A stretch of 64,000 nucleotides of DNA from Acidobacteriota bacterium (GCA_018268855.1 JAFDVR010000017.1:620001-684000); one strand, 5' to 3'; shown: positions 50,762-59,256, counted from the first letter of the stretch. The notes: generated by a model not told the origin, from the letters alone. A program made the numbers and translations.

Positions 50762-52003
50762 CTACCCTATGCTGACCAATTCCGGTTCTGCGTCAACAGT
50801 GCGCTTGAGTTGTCCGCACGCCGCGTAGATGTCGCGCCCGCGAGGACGTCGGATGTAGGTCGGCATGCCGCCTTCGATGAGCAGCTTCTGGAAGCGGTCT
50901 ACGTCCTCCGGCCTTGGCTGCGTGTAGGCGATGCCGGGGCCTGGGTTCCAGACGATGAGGTTTACCTTGCTGCGGATGCCGCGGAGCAGATCGAGCACCT
51001 CCTGCGCGTGTTCGGGGCGGTCGTTCACGCCGCCTAGCAGGACATATTCGAAGGTGATCCACTCGCGCTTGCCGAGCGGAATTTGTTGCACGGCTGCAAG
51101 CAGATCTTCGATCTTCCACTTGCGCGTGATCGGCATCACTTCTTCGCGCACGCCGTTGTTGGAGGCGTTGAGGCTGAGCGCAAGCTTCGGGCGCACCGTC
51201 TCCTGTGCGAAGCGGCGGATGGAGGGTTCAATGCCGCTCGTGGAAACGGTCATGCGTGAGGTTGGGATGCCAATACCTTCCAGCAGCACGCGGACGGATT
51301 GCATGAAGTTGTCATAGTTGAGAAACGGTTCGCCCATGCCCATGAAGACGAGATTGATGCGGTCCTTTCCCATCTTCACACCATGGCGATTCAGTACCGC
51401 CGCAACCTGTCCAGCGATTTCGCCCGCAGTGAGATTACGCTTCACGCCGAGCTTCGCAGTGAGACAAAACTGGCAGTTCACCGCGCAGCCTACCTGCGAC
51501 GAAATGCAGATCGTCGCGCGTCGATAGCCCGCTTCGGCGAGCGCGCCCCAGTTGCGCTTGTCTTCGCGCTTGGCTGCTTTACGCGCAAACTCATTTTCTG
51601 TGTTGGGGATTTCGAGTTCGACGGCTTCCTTTGCGGTGACGATGTCGTTGGATTCTTCCTCAGCGGCTTCGCTGCCGTCGCCGCGTTCGCCACCGTCGCC
51701 GTCGGGCATCCAGACGGTCTCCACGGTTTCTCCGTCGGCCATGCGCATGAGGTAGCGCTCAGTGCCGTCCACACTGACAGCGGCCTGGACGATCTGAGGC
51801 AAACCGATAACATACTCTTCCGCAAGCCGTGCGCGCAGTTCGGTGGAAAAGGTGGAGATGTCGTCGAGGTTGGTGACGCGCTGTTTGTAGAGCGCTTCCC
51901 AAAGCTGCTTAGCGCGGTAAGGCTTCTGGCCCAGCGCGGCCATGCGCTCGGTGAGTTCAGGAAGCTCCATGCCAAAGAGCGCGGTTTTTGCTGCGTGGTT
52001 CAC
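50762..52003 (-). CDS. rlmN: 23S rRNA/tRNA adenine-C2 methyltransferase RlmN
   Basis: Radical-SAM enzyme methylating A2503 of 23S rRNA and A37 of some tRNAs. The cluster motif is CAVNCQFC, followed by AKLGVKRNLTAGEI, VFMGMGEPFLNYDN, STSGIEPSI and the C-terminal RGRDIYAACGQL with the methyl-carrying Cys. KTALFGMELPELTERMAALG aligns with the RlmN N-terminus, so the start should precede it; GTG 52001-52003 is used although AGAGGA abuts it. ATG 51970 and GTG 52090 are alternatives. An acidic, low-complexity insertion of about 55 residues (GDGGERGDGSEAAEEE...) lies just before the radical-SAM domain. Confidence 0.92.
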   Translation of the reverse strand: MNHAAKTALFGMELPELTERMAALGQKPYRAKQLWEALYKQRVTNLDDISTFSTELRARLAEEYVIGLPQIVQAAVSVDGTERYLMRMADGETVETVWMPDGDGGERGDGSEAAEEESNDIVTAKEAVELEIPNTENEFARKAAKREDKRNWGALAEAGYRRATICISSQVGCAVNCQFCLTAKLGVKRNLTAGEIAGQVAAVLNRHGVKMGKDRINLVFMGMGEPFLNYDNFMQSVRVLLEGIGIPTSRMTVSTSGIEPSIRRFAQETVRPKLALSLNASNNGVREEVMPITRKWKIEDLLAAVQQIPLGKREWITFEYVLLGGVNDRPEHAQEVLDLLRGIRSKVNLIVWNPGPGIAYTQPRPEDVDRFQKLLIEGGMPTYIRRPRGRDIYAACGQLKRTVDAEPELVSIG

Positions 52004-52119
52004 TCCTCTAGGATATCGTTTTTGGATTCGCGTGGTCGCGCTTTGCGCGATAACCCACCCTTTCGCAAAGAACGCGAAAGGATGGGGCACCCGCGCGGAG
52101 CAGCCACTAAAATAGAGAG

Positions 52120-53442
52120 ATGCCCGTTTCTGTTCCTCTCGCTGAAAATGCGATTCTGCCCAACGCCCCTGCGCGCAATATTCGAACCACTACCCTGTCC
52201 AACGGCCTGCTCGTTCTGACCGAGGAGATGCCCCATCTGCGGTCGGTTTCGATGGGAGTGTGGCTGCGCTCCGGATCGCGCGACGAGCCGGCGGAGCTGA
52301 ACGGCATCTCGCACTTTGTGGAGCACATGGTCTTCAAAGGCACCACCACACGCACGCAGCAGCAGTTTGCGAGTGAAGTGGATGCGATCGGCGGCAATCT
52401 GGACGCTTTTACGGGGAAAGAGACGGTCTGCTTCAACGTGAAGGTGCTCGACACCAACATCCACAAGGCGCTGGAACTCCTGTCCGATCTTGTACTCAAT
52501 CCTGTCTTCGATGCGCAGGAAGTGGAGCGTGAGCAGGGCGTGATTCTGGAAGAGATCAAGATGGATGAGGACAACCCTGACTATCTCGTCCATGAGACGT
52601 TCATGCAGAACTTCTGGCCGGATGATTCGCTGGGACGTCCGATTCTGGGTACCGGGCAAACTGTCTCCTCGTTCACGCAAAAAGCTGTGAAAGCGTTTCA
52701 TAAAGAGCGATTTTCACCCCTAAATATGGTGTTTTCGGCAGCGGGAAACTTCTCTCACGACCACCTGCTGGAGAAGATTCAGGAGCGCTTTGGATCGCTT
52801 GCGCCGGGAGCTGGTGAAGACCTGCTGCATCGCCATGCTCCGCCGACAACGCCTCACATCACGCTCCGCAATAAACCGTCGCTGGAGCAGGTGCAGATCT
52901 GTCTTGCAGTCCCTGCGCCTCCGGTGAACTCGCCGGACCGTTATCCGCTGTACCTGATGAGCAACATTCTTGGCGGCGGCATGAGCAGTCGTTTGTTCCA
53001 GAGTGTTCGAGAAGAGGCTGGACTGGCCTACTCCATCTTCTCGGAGATGAATCCGTTTCGCGATACAGGTTCTCTGGCAATTTACGCAGGCACTTCGATT
53101 GAAAAGCTGCCGGAGATGATTCGTCGCATTCTCGCTGAGATTCGTTTGATTAAGAACGTCGTCGTCAATGATGACGAACTCTCGCGCGCGAAGGAGCAGT
53201 TGAAAGGCAACATTGTGCTGGGACTGGAGAGTTCGTCCTCGCGCATGTCGAACCTTGCGCGCCAGCAGATCAACTTTGGCCGCTTTGCCACGATTGACGA
53301 GATCACCACCCAGATTGACGGTGTTGCCGCAGCAGATCTTCAACGCATTGCCAACGATTTATTTCAACAGGAGAAGATTGCACTAACGCTGCTCGGCAAT
53401 CTAGGCAAGTTCAAGATCACGCGTGACGATCTGGCCTGCTAA
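52120..53442 (+). CDS. M16-family zinc peptidase (processing-peptidase type)
   Basis: 440-residue peptidase of the pitrilysin family. The inverted zinc motif HFVEH lies at about residues 66-70 (GISHFVEHMVFKGT), with the further ligand Glu in REQGVILEEIKMDEDNPDY. The C-terminal domain has PALEQ-like SLEQVQICLAVPAPP and the substrate-binding NILGGGMSSRLFQSVREE, followed by GLAYSIFSEM. No signal peptide is seen. This size and pattern match the bacterial homologues of mitochondrial processing peptidase beta (YmxG/PqqL-like). Divergent from rlmN and followed after 27 bases by the DUF72 gene. Confidence 0.93.
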   Translation: MPVSVPLAENAILPNAPARNIRTTTLSNGLLVLTEEMPHLRSVSMGVWLRSGSRDEPAELNGISHFVEHMVFKGTTTRTQQQFASEVDAIGGNLDAFTGKETVCFNVKVLDTNIHKALELLSDLVLNPVFDAQEVEREQGVILEEIKMDEDNPDYLVHETFMQNFWPDDSLGRPILGTGQTVSSFTQKAVKAFHKERFSPLNMVFSAAGNFSHDHLLEKIQERFGSLAPGAGEDLLHRHAPPTTPHITLRNKPSLEQVQICLAVPAPPVNSPDRYPLYLMSNILGGGMSSRLFQSVREEAGLAYSIFSEMNPFRDTGSLAIYAGTSIEKLPEMIRRILAEIRLIKNVVVNDDELSRAKEQLKGNIVLGLESSSSRMSNLARQQINFGRFATIDEITTQIDGVAAADLQRIANDLFQQEKIALTLLGNLGKFKITRDDLAC

Positions 53443-53469
53443 ACAGCGTTCTTTTGCATCACACACCGT

Positions 53470-54174
53470 GTGATACGCATTGGCACAGCAGGCTGGTCAG
53501 TTCACAAGGAACATCGCGTCGAAGAAGGCTCCCACCTGGAGCAATACGCGCGCGTCTTCGACGCAGTGGAGATCAACTCCACGTTTTACCGGCCGCATCG
53601 CGAAGCGACCTGGCGCAAATGGGCTGCGAGCGTGCCAGACGAATTCCGCTTCGCCGTAAAGGCTCCGCAAACGATCACACATGACGCTCAGTTGCACGAT
53701 ACGCGTATCCTCTTGGAAGCTTTTCGCGACCAGGTAAGCGTGCTGGGTGAGAAGCTTGGACCGGTGCTGTTTCAGCTTCCTCCGAAACTCGTGTTTGATC
53801 GCGAAGGTGCGAACGCATTTTTCGCGGATGTGCGTGCGTATTTTGCTGGCGAAGTTGTGCTGGAGCCGAGGCATGCGAGCTGGTTTACGGCTGAGGTCGA
53901 TTCCCTGCTGAAGCAGCATGGAGTAGCGCGTGTGGCTGCCGACCCGCCGAAGGGTTCGCCTGCTGCGGCTGAACCCGGTGGTGACCTTTCGTTCGCGTAT
54001 TATCGCCTGCATGGATCGCCGCGAGTTTATTACTCCAGCTATGGGCCGGAATTTCTTGAAGATCTTGCGCGGAAGATCGCCCGGTGCGATGCGTGGGTGA
54101 TCTTTGATAACACCACGCTGGCGCATGCCTATCTGAACGCGTTATCGCTGAAGAAACTTGCCGTCGCGCGATAG
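53470..54174 (+). CDS. DUF72 (YecE) family protein
   Basis: 234-residue protein with a TIM-barrel-type DUF72 pattern: IRIGTAGWSVHKEH, VEINSTFYRPHREATWRKWA, FRFAVKAPQTITHD, LGPVLFQLPPKLVFD, YRLHGSPRVYYSSYG and WVIFDNTTLAHAYLNAL. The function of the family is not established. The start is GTG 53470. It lies 27 bases after the M16 peptidase gene. Confidence 0.88.
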   Translation: MIRIGTAGWSVHKEHRVEEGSHLEQYARVFDAVEINSTFYRPHREATWRKWAASVPDEFRFAVKAPQTITHDAQLHDTRILLEAFRDQVSVLGEKLGPVLFQLPPKLVFDREGANAFFADVRAYFAGEVVLEPRHASWFTAEVDSLLKQHGVARVAADPPKGSPAAAEPGGDLSFAYYRLHGSPRVYYSSYGPEFLEDLARKIARCDAWVIFDNTTLAHAYLNALSLKKLAVAR

Positions 54175-54242
54175 TGGCCTGCTCTGCTAGAGTTTGTGGT
54201 GTCGAAGTAAGCCGGTGAACGTCTTACTGGGAGAGGTCCATT

Positions 54243-54752
54243 TTGAGCATGTCCAGCACGAACCGTCGCGATGAACGTGGATTCACATTGATAGAACTGC
54301 TGATCGTGATGTCGATCATCATCATCATCGCCACGTTTGCGATCCCGAACATTACCAAGATCATGCGGCAGAGCCACGAAACTTCTGCGATCAATTCCTT
54401 GCAGACGATTGTGAAGGCTCAGTTGCAGTATTCGTCCACCTATCCGCAGAATGGGTTCGCCTGCTCCATGTCGGCACTCGGTAGCGGAGGAAAGGGTGCC
54501 ACCCCGGGACCGCAGGCTGCCGGTCTGATTCCGGATGACTTGGCGAGCGGCCACAAGGCCGGATATGTGTTCAACATCACCAACTGCACCAAGGTGACGA
54601 TCAATAACCAGGACCAGATCACGTCGTATGAAGTGACGGCCGTGCCTGAAGCGGTAGGCAAGACAGGTGATCGCGGCTTCTGCTCCGACGATGCGCAGCA
54701 GATCAAGTCGGACCCCAAGGGCGGCACGAACTGCGTGAACCCCATCCAATAA
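54243..54752 (+). CDS. Type IV pilin-like prepilin
   Basis: 169-residue prepilin. Cleavage site ERG^FTLIELLIVM with Glu at +5 and an Ile-rich transmembrane helix. The remainder is a small globular domain with four cysteines (ACSM, NCTK, FCSD, NCVN), likely two disulfides. TTG 54243 has GAGAGG 6 bases upstream; ATG 54249 in the same frame is the alternative. No pilus assembly gene is nearby, but LolA starts 3 bases after the stop, so they are co-transcribed. May be a major or minor pilin, or pseudopilin substrate of a distant system. Confidence 0.85.
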   Translation: MSMSSTNRRDERGFTLIELLIVMSIIIIIATFAIPNITKIMRQSHETSAINSLQTIVKAQLQYSSTYPQNGFACSMSALGSGGKGATPGPQAAGLIPDDLASGHKAGYVFNITNCTKVTINNQDQITSYEVTAVPEAVGKTGDRGFCSDDAQQIKSDPKGGTNCVNPIQ

Positions 54753-54755
54753 CGC

Positions 54756-55403
54756 ATGAACGTGCGTCCGATCTTTCTTTCTGTTGTTTTATCGATGGCT
54801 GCTGTGGCGGGTGCCCAGCAGCCATCGGTGCATGATGTAGCCAAGCGCATGGATGACCACTACAACCATCTACGCTCACTGCGGCTGGATTACACCGAGC
54901 ACTATCGCGGCCTGGGCATGGACCGCACCGAAAACGGCACGCTGCTGCTGAAGAAGCCCGGCAGGATGCGGTGGAACTATGCCGCTCCAGTAGGCAAAGT
55001 ATTTGTGCTGGATGGCAGGAATGCGTACTTCTACACACCGGGTGATGCGCAGGCGCAGAAGATTCCAGCCAAACAGCTTGACGATCTCCGGTCGCCGTTG
55101 CGGTTTCTGCTGGGCCATACACAGATAGAGAAAGAGCTGAACAACATCACCATGGTGACGAACGGCGGATATGCGCAGATTTCCGGCGTTCCCAAAGGCA
55201 TGGAGCAGCGCGTGAAACGGCTTACGATCACCTGCAATCCGCAGAATGGGATCATTACGGGCCTGAAGCTGGAGGAGATTGACGGCTCGATTACGGAGTT
55301 TCATTTCTCCAATCTGAAAGAGAACGTGCCGGTGAAGGATAGTGATTTCGAGTTCACCGCTCCCGCAGGTGTGATGATTGTGTCTGGCTTGCCGCCTACC
55401 TAG
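54756..55403 (+). CDS. lolA: LolA-like periplasmic lipoprotein carrier
   Basis: 215 residues with a signal peptide (RPIFLSVVLSMAAVAGA). The LolA pattern is present: VAKRMDDHYNHLRSLRLDYT, GTLLLKKPGRMRWNYAAP, KVFVLDGRNAYFYTP and the ending GSITEFHFSNLKENVPV followed by DFEFTAPAGV. LolA shuttles lipoproteins from the inner to the outer membrane. It begins 3 bases after the pilin gene, an unusual partner. Confidence 0.85.
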   Translation: MNVRPIFLSVVLSMAAVAGAQQPSVHDVAKRMDDHYNHLRSLRLDYTEHYRGLGMDRTENGTLLLKKPGRMRWNYAAPVGKVFVLDGRNAYFYTPGDAQAQKIPAKQLDDLRSPLRFLLGHTQIEKELNNITMVTNGGYAQISGVPKGMEQRVKRLTITCNPQNGIITGLKLEEIDGSITEFHFSNLKENVPVKDSDFEFTAPAGVMIVSGLPPT

Positions 55404-55430
55404 AGCGATTTGATTAGGCGAACGTCCATT

Positions 55431-55502
55431 CCCTCAGCGGCTAAAGCCGCGTTGATTTGCGATATTTATTGTCACGGCTGAAGCCATGACCTACCTTCAA
55501 AG
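55431..55502. repeat. Dispersed 'GGCTAAAGCC' type palindromic repeat
   Basis: Two short hairpins in tandem: CAGCGGCTAAAGCCGCG, then after 19 bases CACGGCTGAAGCCATGACCT, ending CTTCAAAG. Sequences of this form are familiar as intergenic repeats in Acidobacteriota. It is gene-free and lies between lolA and the EF-hand operon. Confidence 0.55.
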
Positions 55503-55532
55503 GTTTCCTCTGGGTCTAGTTGCTATTTGGGC

Positions 55533-55569
55533 AAAATACAGAGATCCTTCACTACGTTCAGGATGAAGG
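55533..55569. repeat. Third copy of the 4587-4770 repeat
   Basis: AAAATACAGAGATCC followed by TTCACTACGTTCAGGATGAAGG; matches the right arm at 4736-4770 with few differences. Here it is single, without an inverted partner nearby. The rest of 55404-55704 holds no gene. Confidence 0.7.
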
Positions 55570-55704
55570 CGCGATCAGAGGACATCTACCCGAAACTGAC
55601 CAGAGCCTCTAAAGATTTGCGCTGAGCACTTGCAATCCTCAGGGGATATGCCCTATACAGAACTAGGATAACTTCAGTCCTAGTTCTTGTAAGGTTCGGA
55701 TTTC

Positions 55705-56538
55705 ATGCGCAACTCGCTTCTTTTCATCACACTTTCCCTCTCTGTCGCCGCTGTAGTCCAAGGGCAGCGCGGGCCGCAGGTGCGCCCGCTGCTGGTGGCG
55801 CTGGATGTGGACAAGAATGGTTTGCTTTCTGCTGCCGAGGTGGATGCTGCCGCGAAGTCTATCCTGATGCTTGATTTGAACGGTGACGGGCAGCTTACGC
55901 AGGATGAGTTTCTGACCCGCACGCCGGGGCTTGGAGCTTCGCCGGACGAGCAGGTGAAGCTGCTGATGAGCTTTGACCGCGATGGCGATGGAATGCTGAC
56001 CTCGGACGAATTGCCGGAGCGGATGCGCGGAATGCTGCGGCGGGGGGACCGTAATCATGATGGCAAGCTGACGGCAGAAGAGATTCGCGCGATGGCGCAG
56101 CGGCAGAGCCTGCCTGCTGGACGCGATGCGAAACCCGGCTCGGCCAGCGGTTTTCTGCGCGCTGACTTCATCATCAACGCGCTGGATACGAACCACGATG
56201 GTGTGATCGAAGCAGATGAGGTAGCGCATGCTTCCGTCTCCCTGCGCGCACTGGATGTGAATCACGATGGCACACTGTCGGCGGAGGAGATTCGGGTGCG
56301 TCCGCAGACGGCGCAGGAGCGCGTGGACCATATGCTGGGCGAGTGGGACACGGACAAGGACGGCAAGATTGCCAAGGCGGAGGCGCCCGATCGGATGCAG
56401 GAGCGCTTCGACACGCTGGACCTGAACCACGACGGCTATCTCACAAATGATGAATTGATCGCATTTTTCTCTAACCCGGAGAACATGCAGCCGCGTCCAA
56501 ACACGCAGGCCGGTCCAAACTCCAAGGAGAAGAAATAG
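55705..56538 (+). CDS. Secreted protein with eight EF-hand calcium-binding loops
   Basis: 277 residues, signal peptide ending near VVQGQ. Eight DxDxDG-type loops begin at D34, D57, D91, D115, D161, D184, D215 and D239 (for example DRDGDGMLTSDE and DLNHDGYLTNDE). The regular repeat of four pairs suggests a calmodulin-like periplasmic calcium binder. It is the first gene of an operon: the ApbE-DUF2271 gene starts 2 bases after its stop and a PepSY-type membrane protein follows. What calcium controls here is unknown. Confidence 0.9.
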   Translation: MRNSLLFITLSLSVAAVVQGQRGPQVRPLLVALDVDKNGLLSAAEVDAAAKSILMLDLNGDGQLTQDEFLTRTPGLGASPDEQVKLLMSFDRDGDGMLTSDELPERMRGMLRRGDRNHDGKLTAEEIRAMAQRQSLPAGRDAKPGSASGFLRADFIINALDTNHDGVIEADEVAHASVSLRALDVNHDGTLSAEEIRVRPQTAQERVDHMLGEWDTDKDGKIAKAEAPDRMQERFDTLDLNHDGYLTNDELIAFFSNPENMQPRPNTQAGPNSKEKK

Positions 56539-56540
56539 CC

Positions 56541-58139
56541 ATGGCGCGAGTGCTGAAGTCGATTGCTCTTTTGTCTGCCGCCGCAACCGCCGTACATCCT
56601 GCATTTGCTGCGGAGCAGCAGGTTGGATCGCATGCGTGGACGGTGCATCACGAGAATGTGCTGGGCACGTCGATGGAGTTGACCGTCCGCGCTGCTTCGC
56701 ATGAAGTGGCCGAACATGCCGAGGCTGCGGTGTTGCGTGCGATCGATGCGGACAACAAGATTCTGAGCGCGTGGGATGCGAAGAGCGAGTTGAGCCGGTG
56801 GATGCGGACGCGCGGCGAGGCCGTGTCTGTGTCTCCGCAGTTGATGGATGTGCTGGCAATGTATGAGCGCTGGCGCGCGGAGACAAACGGCGCGTTGGAC
56901 GCTTCCGCTGAGACGGCGGTGCGACTGTGGAAGAACTCCACGGCTGAAGGGCGCGTTCCCACCGACGGCGAGGTGACGCATGCGAAGCTCTCGATGCAGC
57001 AGGAGCATTGGGTGCTGGATCGTGAGCATGGAACGGCGACGCATCTGACCGATACTCCGCTGGCGCTGGCTTCGTTTACGAAGAGCTACATCACGCAGCG
57101 CGCGGCTGAAGCTGCCCTCGCCGCGGGTGCCACGGGCGTGACGCTGAATGTCGGTGGCGACGTGGTGGTTCGCGGCGATGCGACGCAGGTGGTGGAGATC
57201 GTCGATCCGCATGCTCATGCGGAGAACGAGAAGACGCTGGACGAGGTTGTCGTCCGCGACCGCTGCGTTGCAACCAGCGGATCGTATCGCCGTGGATTTA
57301 CGCGGAGCGTTCCGCTGCATCTGCCGGGCATCCCGGAGTATCAGCATCAAGGCACGGAGTATCCGCCGTTTGCGGGATTTGAGTATTCGCACATTTTCGA
57401 TCCGCGTACGGCGCAACCGGTGGGGCATATTGCTTCTGCCACGGTGATTGCGCAGGACGCGACGACGGCAGGCGCGCTGGCTACGGCGTTCTCTGTTTTG
57501 TCAGAGAGTGAGACGGCGAACCTTGCTGCGCGGCATCCGGGCGTAGAGTATCTGCTGATTACGCGCGGCGGGCGACGCATTGCGAGTCCGCACTGGAACA
57601 CGTACAGCAACGGCAATGTGGCTCCTGCAGCGTATGTCGTACCTGCTGCTTCGCCTAAGCCTGCTTCGAGTGCGGGCGTGTGGAACCAGAATTTTGAGCT
57701 GGTGATTGGCGTGGAGTTGGCGCGCATCAGCAGTCCGCGCTACCGGCGGCCTTATGTTGCGGTGTGGATCGAGGACAAGGACCACTTCCCTGTCCGCACG
57801 CTTGCGCTGTGGTATGACAACAAGCAGCGCTGGCTGCCGGAGTTGAAGAACTGGTATCGCGAGAACCAGATTCGCACCATGGCGGAAGGCACAGACATTA
57901 CACGCACCGTCTCCAGCGCAACGCGCATGCCTGGCACGTACACGCTGAAATGGGACGGCAAGGACAATGAAGGCAAGCTGGTGAAGGCCGGCACATACAC
58001 CGTGAACATTGAAATTGCGCGTGAGCATGGCGGCACCGAATTATTGAGACATCAAATGGATTTCAACGGCAAACCGCAGCAGCAGAAACTGGCTGGCAAC
58101 GAAGAAGGTTCGGCGACGCTTGACTACAGAAAGCGCTAA
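56541..58139 (+). CDS. ApbE-like FMN transferase fused to DUF2271
   Basis: 532-residue exported protein (signal ending HPAFAAEQ). Residues about 30-340 match ApbE flavin transferases: ENVLGTSMEL, SFTKSYITQRAAEAAL, VTLNVGGDVVVRG, SYRRGF and YSHIFDPRTAQPV. The Mg-binding block usually reading ADALATA is here TAGALATA, so the ligand Asp is Gly while the Thr is kept. The last about 150 residues are a DUF2271 domain (FELVIGVELARI, RRPYVAVWIEDKD, GTYTLKWDGKDNEGKLV). ApbE attaches FMN to Thr/Ser of redox proteins; DUF2271 is often found next to PepSY proteins. Whether this copy is active is open. It overlaps the next gene by 20 bases. Confidence 0.85.
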   Translation: MARVLKSIALLSAAATAVHPAFAAEQQVGSHAWTVHHENVLGTSMELTVRAASHEVAEHAEAAVLRAIDADNKILSAWDAKSELSRWMRTRGEAVSVSPQLMDVLAMYERWRAETNGALDASAETAVRLWKNSTAEGRVPTDGEVTHAKLSMQQEHWVLDREHGTATHLTDTPLALASFTKSYITQRAAEAALAAGATGVTLNVGGDVVVRGDATQVVEIVDPHAHAENEKTLDEVVVRDRCVATSGSYRRGFTRSVPLHLPGIPEYQHQGTEYPPFAGFEYSHIFDPRTAQPVGHIASATVIAQDATTAGALATAFSVLSESETANLAARHPGVEYLLITRGGRRIASPHWNTYSNGNVAPAAYVVPAASPKPASSAGVWNQNFELVIGVELARISSPRYRRPYVAVWIEDKDHFPVRTLALWYDNKQRWLPELKNWYRENQIRTMAEGTDITRTVSSATRMPGTYTLKWDGKDNEGKLVKAGTYTVNIEIAREHGGTELLRHQMDFNGKPQQQKLAGNEEGSATLDYRKR

Positions 58140-58740
58140 GAAGCACACGCATACGCTCTCGGCGCGCGTGCGGCGGCGCATCGCGATGGTTGCGCGATGG
58201 CTGCACATCTATCTCTCGATGGCGACGTTTGCGCTGGTGCTCTTCTTTTCGGTGACGGGACTGACGCTCAATCATGTGGAGTGGTTCGATGGCGCACAGA
58301 AGACGATTGAACTGAGCGGAAGTATGCCGGTTACGCTATTGCAAAAGCCCGATGAACTTCGCGTGGTGGAGTTTATCCGCAACGTACATCATATTCGCGG
58401 AGCAGTCGGCGATACGCGCACGGACGATCAGCAGTACGAGGTCACGTTCAAGGGGCCGGGCTATTCTGCCGATGCGGCGATTGATCGCGCGACGGGCACG
58501 TATCAGATCATCGAGACGCGCAACGGCTTCTGGGCCGTGATGAACGATCTTCACAAGGGGCGCGATACCGGCAAGGCATGGGGTTGGGTGATTGATGCTT
58601 CGGCTGTGCTGCTAGTTTTGGTTTCGCTCACCGGGCTGGCGTTGATCTTCTTTCTTTACAAAAAACGCACAGCCGGGATCATTGTCGCGGCTATTGGCAC
58701 TGTCATCTTTGTGACGCTTTATAAATTGTTTGTGCCGTAG
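58120..58740 (+). CDS. PepSY-associated transmembrane protein
   Basis: 206 residues with an N-terminal span (WLHIYLSMATFALVLFFSVTG), a periplasmic domain of about 100 residues with a PepSY-like segment (YEVTFKGPGYSADAAIDRATG), and two C-terminal spans. His in WLHIYLS and LNDLHKGRD-type His are typical of PepSY_TM redox proteins that bind heme. The start is TTG 58120 with AAGAAGG upstream and lies inside the ApbE gene; the next ATG is 58186. Third gene of the EF-hand, ApbE-DUF2271, PepSY operon, which looks like a membrane electron-transfer or metal-reduction unit. Its stop abuts the convergent PPOX gene with no spacer. Confidence 0.8.
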   Translation: MTTESAKKHTHTLSARVRRRIAMVARWLHIYLSMATFALVLFFSVTGLTLNHVEWFDGAQKTIELSGSMPVTLLQKPDELRVVEFIRNVHHIRGAVGDTRTDDQQYEVTFKGPGYSADAAIDRATGTYQIIETRNGFWAVMNDLHKGRDTGKAWGWVIDASAVLLVLVSLTGLALIFFLYKKRTAGIIVAAIGTVIFVTLYKLFVP

Positions 58741-59256
58741 TCACGTAATAATTTTTCCAGTGTCGCCCATGTCCATTGCTCCGTGTGTGACAGCAGCGAC
58801 GGCCCACTTAGCCATGCGGACGATGCGGCTGGCGTTTGCCTCCCAGTATTCCGCGCCTTCTACTTTGACGGAGAGGAGTGCGATGCTGGGATCATCTTCG
58901 CCTTCGGAGAAGAATGCTTTGAAGGCATCGTGCCAGAACTCGTGGATCTTTGCCTTGTCGCGTGAGACGGTTGCGCGGCCCTGCACGGCGATGTACTTGG
59001 CATTACTGGTGTCGGCGTAGTTGAGGAGGACGTATTGATCGTCGCGGATCTCGTCTACTTTGCGCGAGTCGATGCGGGTGAGAAAGTACAACGTGCCGTC
59101 GAAGGGTCCGAGCTTGTCCACCTTTTGCGTGGACATGGGCCGCGAGTGAAGCGTGCCATCTTCGTCCACCGTGGTGAACATGGTGAAATCGATCCCTTTG
59201 ATAAGCTCAGCCAGTTTTTCGAGGCCTTCACGTCCGGTATAGTTCTTCTCGCTCAT
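58741..59256 (-). CDS. Pyridoxamine 5'-phosphate oxidase-fold (general stress protein 26-like)
   Basis: 171-residue split-barrel flavin-binding protein. Blocks LIKGIDFTMFTTVDEDGTLH, SRPMSTQKVD, GTLYFLTRIDSRKVDEI, VLLNYADTSNAKYIAVQG and KAFFSEGEDDPSIALLSVK follow the general-stress/PPOX-like pattern. It ends VEGAEYWEANASRIV. ATG 59254-59256 is chosen because it starts the conserved region. The role is probably flavin- or F420-linked redox metabolism; not further defined. Confidence 0.87.
   Translation of the reverse strand: MSEKNYTGREGLEKLAELIKGIDFTMFTTVDEDGTLHSRPMSTQKVDKLGPFDGTLYFLTRIDSRKVDEIRDDQYVLLNYADTSNAKYIAVQGRATVSRDKAKIHEFWHDAFKAFFSEGEDDPSIALLSVKVEGAEYWEANASRIVRMAKWAVAAVTHGAMDMGDTGKIIT

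Noticed and set aside
55663..57428. Long antisense frames over the EF-hand and ApbE genes
   Set aside because: Arg/His/Ala-rich shadows of high-GC coding sequence.
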